Shown here: in pieces, positions 56,943 to 64,000 of the stretch
How positions within the stretch are numbered: position 1 is the stretch's first letter
Layout of the letters: every line of letters starts with the position of its first letter
Assembly (NCBI GenBank): GCA_026225945.1
Contig: JAMJFZ010001258.1
Coordinates: forward strand, 9,648,001-9,712,000
Origin: Cricetomys ansorgei
Taxonomy: Eukaryota; Chordata; Mammalia; Rodentia; Nesomyidae
DNA: 64,000 nt
Reading direction: 5' to 3'
Position numbers and translations under genes: made by a program
Notes under the pieces: model-generated
Told to the model about the DNA's origin: nothing
Databases searched by the model: none
The model's input: the letters and a program-made list of their open reading frames with translations, nothing else

Positions 56943-56975
56943 AACACACATGTAAATAAATAACTATTGTTAAAT
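56719..56975 (+). mobile_element. B3 SINE with CA repeat
   Basis: TTGGGTTGGCAGAATGGGTC with ACTGGGTGAAGGTGC, AAGCCTGATGACCTGAATTC, GGGACTCACATGGTAGAAGG, ATCTTCTGACCTTCACTGG, (CA)n at 56906-56938 and an AAATAAATAA tail. Confidence 0.9.
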
Positions 56976-57000
56976 TATTTTAAAATAAATGCAATATCAA

Positions 57001-57454
57001 AGATCTGAAGAGGTCTAAAGTTTGACATGGATTTTAATGGTTTAAAACTAAGGTGTTGGCAAGACAGCATTCCTTCTCCAGGTTCCAGAGAAACCTGAAT
57101 ATGACTTGGCCAACTTCTAGAACTTCTTTGCATTCATTAGCATGGTTTCTGCTTGTTTTCTGAGCAAGTCATATATCCTATCTTATCTGACTGACTAACT
57201 ATGATCCAGGGTACATCATCATATCCCATGCAAAGATCCTTAATTTAACCACACATAAACCTAATTTCATGATATAAATAACATAGTCATAGATAGGTGT
57301 TTGAGATTGAAACAGAGATACCCTTGAGGACTATTGCACTAGATACTCCAGAGATCACTTAGAAGAAAGTTTGTGATCATAATTTTTACATAGATAGAAA
57401 TCATAAATTTTAATCCTGAATTGGAAGAATTGCAGAGAAAAACTTGGGATTCTT
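57001..57454. other. Unassigned non-coding sequence
   Basis: No repeat or gene recognised between the two B3 copies. Confidence 0.45.
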
Positions 57455-57640
57455 GAGGCTGGCAAGATGGCTCAGTGGGTAAAGGGACCTTATGAAAAAG
57501 TTTTGCTGAGGTCTATTTCTGAAACCCACATAAAGGGAGAAGGAAAGAAGTGACTCCATTAAATTGTCATCTGGTCTTTGACCATGGCACTTGTGATCAC
57601 TCATATATCATATGCATACACACATAAGCACAATGTCTTG
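57455..57640 (+). mobile_element. B3 SINE
   Basis: GAGGCTGGCAAGATGGCTCA with GTGGGTAAAGGGACC, GAAACCCACATAAAGGGAGA, TGTCATCTGGTCTTTGACC and CATACACACATAAGCAC. Diverged in the middle. Confidence 0.86.
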
Positions 57641-58998
57641 CATATGGATGACATATTCACAAACATATTCACAATATAAGCACAATATATTGCATTTGAA
57701 TATGTGATTGAAAATAATAACAATAAAAATTAAAAGCTTAAAAATACTTTTAAAGACCTGTAACTCCTTTCTTTCTTTGGTATTGTGAGAGGAACTGTGA
57801 GGATTTTAGCCCTAGTATATATGAAATGAAATAAATTTTATGATGTACTTTTATAAGTCCCAGACAGGCCAAGAAAAGTAAACTTTCTTTCATTTTGATG
57901 CTGTAAAATATCACTTACTTAACTACTAAAATACACTTACTCATGGAACACTTATAAAGCCGTGGAAATTTTATAATCCAGTGACTCAGGAAGACATCAT
58001 ATAGTGTTAGCATGGTCCACTGGGCAGTAAATTGCGGATACAAATACTCAGATTGATGTTTTAAAACATGTGAGTGAAAACAAACCTTTACATCAAAATC
58101 ATTTTTATTTGAAAACTTTTCCTTTTCCTTCTGTGGCATACTGTTTTTCTGACTTTCTTTTTACCCATAGTTGGTCTTCGGGTTGCATCATCTCTGTTCA
58201 GCCCAGATAAGCTAATGGCTCCTTACCAGCTCTGGTTATTCTGTGGCACAAAATTTAAGTAGATAAAGTAAACTTTCATATATATGTCTGTGTTATTTCT
58301 TCCAAATTTATATAATCCCTAATCCCATTTTCTCAAGGGTATCAATCATTTTCCACTATCATTTTAGTGTCTCAAAATAATTCTGAATACATACATGCCT
58401 GTACAGTACTTGAGTTAGTGGATGTTTTGCCAACACTGGGGGGATAAATAATTCCATAAATAAAAAGGAGTCCCCGAGAGACTGCAGAGTAGTTCTATAA
58501 CTGATTATGATTCCAAAACCAATGTGAAAAGTCTGTGTTTATTTGCTTTGAATTATGGGAAAATACAGGATATGATCTTATAATTAAACAAGTTATGAAA
58601 TGTTTAATAAGTCAAAGTAATTAGCATTGCTGCCTCCTAAAATATTATCATTTCTCTATTTTGGGAGGTAAAATTACCTATTGTAGCCTAGAATTGTCTC
58701 ATTGTGTCATATAATACTGGAAATACTTACCTAACAACTGTGTTTAGTTACTCCCACTATCTCCCTCTCAGTTCCACAAGACTCTAGCAACATCCAGACT
58801 ACATCTGCCTCTACGTGAATGACCGTTTTGGCTTTCAAAAAGGAATGAAAGATAATGTGAGCTACTTGTTTTTCTCTGCAAAATAATAATAATAATAATA
58901 ATTGCACATGCATCATTACATTCTTGTAGTCACAAATATATAGTTAACTGTTATGACAAATGTTAGGATTTCATCATTGCTGTGGCTGCATAGTAGTC

Positions 58999-58999
<1 letters not shown>
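57641..58999. other. Unassigned sequence with a short (AAT)n
   Basis: Contains AATAATAATAATAATAATAAT at 58882-58902 and otherwise no assignable repeat. Short frames are unsupported. Confidence 0.45.

Positions 59000-59000
<1 letters not shown>

Positions 59001-59053
<53 letters not shown>
59001..59053. repeat. (GT)26 microsatellite
   Basis: Fifty-three bases of uninterrupted GT, the longest pure dinucleotide run in the window. Confidence 0.98.
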
Positions 59054-59054
<1 letters not shown>

Positions 59055-59164
59055 TCTTTCCTAGATAAGATGTGCAAAAACTTAATACTGTGACACAAAA
59101 TGAGGAAGGTAGCAGAACTTCTCAATCAGGAAAGAGAAACATGGATTGAAGTATGTTAACAGTG

Positions 59165-59530
59165 GATTTGTTACTTCTACTGTTGCAATGACAAAACACC
59201 TGACCATAGCAACCTGCAGGAGGAAGAGTTCTTTTGGGTCAGTGTTAGAGTGTATGGTCTGTCCTGGGGAAGGAAACATGGCGGTAGGGGTGGTTCTGGT
59301 TGTGATTGTGGGAACACGAGACTGCTTGCTTATATCTGGGCAGATTAGGAAGCAAAGATGACGTGTGTGGGGAGTCAGTTTAGACACTTCAGGGTCCACT
59401 CTACAATAACCTACTTCCTCCTTCGAGATCTCACTTTTCTGAGGCTTCACAAGCTCCCAAAACAGTACCACTAGCTGTGGACCTAGTAGGCTCCAACACA
59501 TAAGCCTGTAGGAGACATTTAATTCCTAAA
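59165..59530 (-). mobile_element. MT-type MaLR LTR, antisense
   Basis: TTACTTCTACTGTTGCAATG with ACAAAACACCTGACCATAGC is the complement of the LTR 3' end. GAACACGAGACTGCTTGC and CTACTTCCTCCTTCGAGATC lie inside. CCCAAAACAGTACCACTAGC with TGTGGACCTAGTAGGC, then CACATAAGCCTGTAGGAGAC with ATTTAATTC, is the complement of the LTR 5' end. The 139-codon antisense frame at 59082-59501 simply runs through this LTR. Confidence 0.8.
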
Positions 59531-60000
59531 TCACAACTTCCTTCCTCTGTCCCCATAGGCTCATGGTCATCCTATGATGCAAAATGCATTCAGTCCAACT
59601 TCAAATGCCCCACAGTTTTAATTGCCTTAGTATTGTTTAAAAAGAGTCTCTTCTGAGAATCAAGGCTATCATTTAACAGTGAACACAATAAAATAAAAAT
59701 ATACAAGTTACATACTTAAAATAACACAGCAAACATTTTCATTCCAAAAATGGAGAATAGAATACCATGAAAAGATCAAGCCAAATCCTGTATCCCTATA
59801 TTTAATTTCCAAGGTTCAAAGTTATATCATTAGGGCTCCTGTAGACTTAGGATCTGACCTCCCAAAACTCTGTGGCCTGTAGCATACATTCCCTTTCTCT
59901 CATGCTGCCTCTATTTAGTGCTTATAGCTTTTCTTGAGATATGATTCAAGATTCTAACATCTATAGCATCCTGGGATCTCCAGTATGAAAGGTTTTATTG
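59531..60000 (-). mobile_element. MaLR internal sequence, antisense, non-coding
   Basis: GGCTCATGGTCATCCTATGA with TGCAAAATGCATTCAGTCCA, ACTTCAAATGCCCCACAGTT, AAAGAGTCTCTTCTGAGAAT with CAAGGCTATC, and CATTCCAAAAATGGAGAATA match the part of rodent MaLR elements that lies next to the 3' LTR, in the order expected if the LTR at 59165-59530 is that 3' LTR. It has no coding content I can see. The left-hand 300 bases are firmer than the rest. Confidence 0.62.
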
Positions 60001-60687
60001 TGTGTGTGGCAAAAGGGTACCTTGGCCATCAGGAGCAAAAGGGATACCACCAGGTCATACAAACAATCCCATGAAAGAGATTTATTGGGGTTGGGAGAAG
60101 AGAAACATAAAGTGACTGCCTTTGAGTGGAAATAGAGGCAGTGCAGGCTGTGCTGTGATAGTGGGCTTGAAAGGAGGTATAGAGCACGCACATAGGAAAA
60201 ATACAGCAACAATGGAAACATGTGGCAGTGGCTATTAGTGGTAGCTGGTAGTTGGTGCTGAGTCATTGAAGGGGGACTGTAGAGGATCTCTGAGGAGCCT
60301 GGCTCTGAATGTGGGCAAAGGTCAGCACTTTTGGCAGTTCTTAGTTCTCGTGTTTTATCGTTACCTTTCCCCCAGAACCCATCAGTAGCTCTGTGTGAGG
60401 ATATTTATCTTCCTTCAAGTTACCTAGCCTAGGAAACTTTCTGAAGCCTTGGTACAAACCTCTATGAGCCCATAACTCCTCATTTTACATCCCTGTCTAC
60501 AAAACTAATGCCACACAGAGCATGCCCAATACTGGAATCAGCTCCAGTTATAGCCTGAGATCTTGAAGCAGAACTGCAGCTGCCTAGGTGTGCCCTCACT
60601 GCTGAAACTGGAAAAACATTTCCCTGGGCAGCAATTTCCCAGAAAGGTATCCAGCAGGTTCTAAGCAACCTCTTCTCTCTGTGTTAT
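60001..60687. other. Unassigned, partly LTR-like
   Basis: An antisense AATAAATC signal (complement of GATTTATTGGGGTTGGG near 60078) would fit another LTR, but no ends were found. A 101-codon antisense frame at 59961-60266 has no protein motif. Confidence 0.35.
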
Positions 60688-60768
60688 GGGCTTGGGGATG
60701 TGAACTCAGGTCTCCTATTTGAACTGCAAGTACTCTTACTGCCTGAACCAACTCCACAGCCATGCACC
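60688..60768 (-). mobile_element. B2/B3-class SINE fragment, antisense
   Basis: GGGCTTGGGGATGTGAACTC with AGGTCTCCTATTTGAACTGC, AAGTACTCTTACTGCCTGAA and CCAACTCCACAGCCATG form the complement of a SINE head. Confidence 0.6.
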
Positions 60769-61142
60769 TCTCTTTTCAGTGAATTTTGTTTACTAAACCC
60801 TAGATTACCTGATGGATAGAATCATATCTAGGTCCCAGATCAAAGTCTCGGCTTTCTTCTTAATGCCGGCTTTCTTCTTAATCTTACAAACAATCACAGC
60901 CGCTCTGGCTGAACCTGTTTGTTCTCAACTCCAACCATGTTCAATTTCCTTTCCTCCTCAAGCTATGCATTTCTGTCCACAGTTTTAAGTAGGATCATAA
61001 TTATTTCTTGCAGAACATTATTTGAATCTTTCTGCTTCATCTTTTCTTCTCTTTCACCTCAAATCTAATACATAAGCTAATTAATAACTACACCATACCC
61101 TGGGTGCTATATTATCTTAAAAGTTCTTTCACCAAATACTTT
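60769..61142. other. Unassigned non-coding sequence
   Basis: Contains a direct repeat of GGCTTTCTTCTTAAT (60850 and 60867 region) and nothing else recognised. Confidence 0.45.
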
Positions 61143-61245
61143 CTTGATTTTTATTTTGTAAGATTTATTCTATCTTAAGTATATGAGTATTTTGCTTGCA
61201 TGTATCTCTGAACACCACGTGCCTACCTGGTACCCTCAGAGGTTA
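61143..61245 (-). mobile_element. SINE fragment (B2/B3-like), antisense
   Basis: TTTTATTTTGTAAGATTTAT, AGTATATGAGTATTTTGCTT with GCATGTATCTCTG, CACGTGCCTACCTGGTACCC and TCAGAGG are the complement of the 3' half. The head is missing. Confidence 0.62.
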
Positions 61246-61544
61246 CCAAATAATTTTAGTCTGCTATCTTTGAATTCAGTTCCACTGAAGTTGTTAAAAC
61301 AAAACACAAATTTCCTAGAATATAGCGTGAATCACCTCTGTCCAGTTTCCAGTAGAGTCTTTGTTTCCCTTGGAAACTCCATGAACACAGTTGATAGTCA
61401 CCTCATCTCCATGGTTTTTCTGTTCGCAAGAACTTCCATCACGGTGGCCCAGTAAGCTCTTCTTAAAAGCAATGCAGACTTTGCTAGCTTGTAACTGTAA
61501 ACTCTTTCACATTTCTCTTGTAAACCTGTAGCTGTTAGTTTAGG

Positions 61545-62401
61545 GTAAAAAGGCAGGTTAGTCTTTTGTCTAATTAAATCACTGGTCCAAGTCCTGGAAC
61601 TCTGGTGTATTTCAGCCTCCATACAATCTATTCTTAAGCCAAGAACCAGAAGGCTTCAGGCTCCATACAATCTAGAATATTTAAACCTCCATACAATCTA
61701 ATCAACATCTGAGACTTACTGCTGACTGAGATACTCTGACTAGATCCTTCTGAACTCAAAGCTTCATTGAATTCTAATTTTTCTCCAACCTACTGGCTCA
61801 CAGTAATCTTCTGAGCCAGCTTACTGTTTCTGACCTAACTCTTCTGGCTCTGGTAGACCATAGCTGATTTTCTGCCTCAGATTGAATTGCTCTGCTCAAC
61901 TTCAAACTGACTTGCCCTTCCAGTCTGATACTGACTTCTGCCCAGCTGCCTCTATGTCTCTGCCTCAGACTTCTCAGACTGCTTCAACGTCTCTGTGAGC
62001 TCTCACTGTCCCATACCACCTTAGTCAGCCTCTCTGCTTCTCTGCCTTATTCTCAGTCAGACCACTTCATATCTCCTCGTCTTGTCCTCTCTTCTGCCTG
62101 ACTCTCTGAGCAGAGAGTCTGCTTTTCTATAGTGAGAGTTGGGCATGTCCTCACTATGACTCACTCTGCTAATTCTTCCTCTAGTCAGTCACTTTGCCAG
62201 CCCTTCACTCTGATTCATCTCAGATATCACTTCGTGTCTGACACCAACTCCTTCTGAGCTATGCTTCCTGTCTTCCCAAATGCTGGGATTAAAGGCTTGC
62301 ACCATTGCTTCCTTAAGAATACTGGGATTAAATGTGTGTACCAATATTCTTTCTACCCTAGAAAAGTCATGCTGACAGATTAAAAGATTAAATATTCCTT
62401 T
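61545..62401 (-). mobile_element. 1-kb CAGTTCAG-rich element (copy 3), truncated
   Basis: Matches copy 1 in the same order: TCTTTTGTCTAATTAAATCA against TTTTTTTCTAATTAAACCA, GAAGGCTTCAGGCTCCATAC with AATCTAGAATATTTAAA, ACTTACTGCTGACTGAGA, ACTCTGATTCATCTCAGATA with TCACTTC, and the terminus TTAAAAGATTAAATATTCCT. The right end (its 5' end) is intact. The left end lacks the inverted repeat. It contains two B1-like CTGGGATTAAA blocks. Confidence 0.72.
62282..62345 (-). repeat. Duplicated B1-like block in copy 3
   Basis: CTGGGATTAAAGGCTTGCAC at 62283 and CTGGGATTAAATGTGTGTAC at about 62323 have a period of 40. Both resemble the complement of the B1 left end. Confidence 0.7.
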
Positions 62402-62485
62402 ACCTAGATTAGTACCAAAGCCTTTTAAACTACATTGTCAGGTTTATCACAGAATTTACACTGCTACTTAGTAGCAGATTTTTTT

Positions 62486-62580
62486 TTTTATAGTGGTTAC
62501 ATGTGGCTATGACAGAATGGAGAAGCAACTTGAGGTAGGAGGAGTTTTCTTTGACTAAGGGAACAAATTATAAGAGTGGG
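62486..62580 (-). mobile_element. Possible truncated MaLR LTR 3' end, antisense
   Basis: GTGGCTATGACAGAATGGAG with AAGCAACTTGAGGTAGGAGG and AGTTTTCTTTGAC resembles the complement of a rodent MaLR LTR end. Only about 90 bases are present. Confidence 0.45.
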
Positions 62581-62737
62581 AAAGTTATGGCTCAAAAGAT
62601 GTAATATATAATACATATTAGTCTTTTCTGGGCAATAGCATAGAACATTTGCTTATGAAAATCTTTGTATCTCCCCTATCCTGTGAAACTTTCATGCAGT
62701 TGTTTTAATCCCCTCAACACACCTGGTAAAACATTTT

Positions 62738-62935
62738 CAAAAATAGATTTTTCTCTCATACAATTCATCCCAACCATAGTTTCCCCTCCCTCCATTCACC
62801 CCAGCTCCCTCCACCTCTTCCCTGCCTCAGATCCACTCCCCCTTGTCTCCTTTCAGAGAGGAGCAGGCCACCGAGAGACAACAAGCAAATATGACAAAGC
62901 AAAATACAAATAAGATACAAAATACAATAAGATAA
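62738..62935 (-). mobile_element. L1 3' UTR and terminus, antisense
   Basis: GATTTTTCTCTCATACAATT with CATCCCAACCATAGTTTCCC is the complement of the L1 end (GGGAAACTGTAATC...ATTGTATGAG). It is followed by C-rich TCCCTCCATTCACCCCAGC, GATCCACTCCCCCTTGTCTC, GAGCAGGCCACCGAGAGACA and ACATGACAAAGCAA-like sequence of the 3' UTR. The 135-codon antisense frame at 62827-63234 spans this and the flank. Confidence 0.8.
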
Positions 62936-64000
62936 GGAAGGTAAGAGCCCTCATGTTGTCCAGGTTGGAGACAACTTCTGTTTACAAATTCTCCCCACCC
63001 ACTCTCAACCCTGCACTCCTGGAACCTGATAGTCTGGAGTGGTGACTTCTTCACTCCTTCCTTCATTTCCTTTATGACAATTCTTTTAAAAATTAGCCAA
63101 TGATAAAAAACTGTGTGGTCAGACCCCTGACAATGAGAAAAGACACAGCCAGCACCTGTGCTAGAATAAAAACAAAGTATATTTCCTGTCCAGGTAAGCC
63201 TGCTCAAAAAAAAAACCTCAGCTGGGAACCACATGAGTCAAATCATAACACACAATATTAGTATAGTATCATTTACTTTGCACATTCTGTGTGTTAACCA
63301 TTGCACTGTCATATCTGAATCTAAAGGAATGGTCTATTTCAAATTTCACATCAACTCTATGTTTATCTTTGTCATTCTAAACTCTTATAGTTGGATTTTG
63401 ACCTTCTGATGGATCATCTCTTCACTGAGAAGAGCAATGACAATCATAATGGAGGAAAAAGCACCATGTTGTGAGACATTTAGAGATACAATGTTCATGT
63501 AGGGGCGATTATCTCATTCAGCTTTAGCCAGACTTGGATCTCAGAGGCCATCTGGTGGGCAGCTCCATGACCTCATGGTCTGACTAGCTACACATTTTTT
63601 ATACTCCTGACTCCCGACTGTGAAAACCATTGTGTAAATATGGGTCATTGTCATAAGAGGACCAGCTGGCCAAGTGCTCTATTCCTGTAGAATCCCACAG
63701 ATTGTGATTTATTGAACGTAATACAATAGCATTATTTTTGTAAAGAAAAAATAGCCTAATTACCCCTCATCTAGTCTAGAGCACCGATGCCAAGGCTTCT
63801 TAAAGGAGTTATAAACTCCCGTTCATGTAAGAACTTTCTTTTTGTATTACGTAGCTGGTAATCACCCACGCAGGTCTTATGAGAGGGATGTTTGTATTAA
63901 TTAGTTATTGGTTCTCTCTATGTACCAAAGGTGTGTTGGCCAAATGTATGTGCCTATTACTCTTAATTTCTGTATTTCTAATTAAATTGAACAAGATTTG
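62936..64000. other. Unassigned sequence to the window edge
   Basis: No repeat or gene recognised. Confidence 0.45.

Noticed and set aside
59082..59501. 139-codon antisense open frame as a gene
   Set aside because: It coincides with an antisense MaLR LTR and continues into the flank. Composition and context are those of a non-coding LTR.
62827..63234. 135-codon antisense open frame with a hydrophobic stretch
   Set aside because: Its C-terminal end is antisense L1 3' UTR and the rest is unassigned DNA. No domain or splice context supports it.
1..64000. CRISPR arrays, prophage, operons, riboswitches or bacterial terminators
   Set aside because: The sequence is mammalian nuclear DNA rich in SINEs, LINEs and microsatellites. 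No regularly spaced repeat-spacer array or prokaryotic gene organisation is present.

Overview
This window looks like gene-free nuclear DNA from a muroid rodent, either intergenic or deep intronic. The SINE set (B1, B2, B3, B4/ID-B1), rodent-type L1 3' ends, MT-type MaLR LTRs and a URR1-like hAT fragment are rodent-specific as I know these families. Fragments that look like L1M, MIR and MLT1 are older and shared among mammals. I cannot separate mouse, rat and cricetid from this sequence alone. The recognisable SINEs and L1s are all visibly diverged, so the region appears to lack young insertions. All family names come from memory of consensus sequences; no database was searched.

I found no protein-coding gene, no exon I could defend, and no rRNA, functional tRNA, CRISPR array or other prokaryote-like feature. 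The longest open frames (up to 140 codons) lie in L1 ORF2, in an antisense LTR, or across an L1 3' end and its flank. The only real coding homology is in broken L1 copies: ORF1 and the ORF2 endonuclease region at about 19.0-21.5 kb, and antisense ORF2 pieces at about 22.0-22.7, 30.5-31.0 and 51.3-52.6 kb.

Layout. 0-2.5 kb: L1 3' end, a B2, then a 1.04-kb element with long terminal inverted repeats. 2.5-10 kb: mostly unassigned, with microsatellites, SINE pieces and a URR1-like hAT element. 10-17.4 kb: an L1 3' UTR, an antisense LTR, an ancient L1 tail next to a CpG-retaining segment, an MLT1-like LTR and B2/B3 pieces. 17.4-22.8 kb: second copy of the 1-kb element, a long GA/GAAA tract and a rearranged L1 complex. 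22.8-28.1 kb: repeat-poor. 28-32.7 kb: B4, MT LTR, L1, B1, ID-B1 and a microsatellite cluster. 32.7-43.9 kb: sparse, with a B3, a B1 and a long L1 3' UTR. 43.9-57.7 kb: MaLR LTRs, B2/B3/B1 copies and an ancient antisense L1. 58-64 kb: an antisense MaLR LTR with internal sequence, SINE fragments, a third copy of the 1-kb element and an antisense L1 3' end.

No genes act together here. The observations most worth checking are the three-copy 1-kb family (one copy with about 75% identical terminal inverted repeats of roughly 118 bp and TG...CA ends), the L1 complex with an inverted ORF2 piece at 21.8-22.8 kb, and a 310-bp CpG-retaining single-copy segment at 12.77-13.08 kb.
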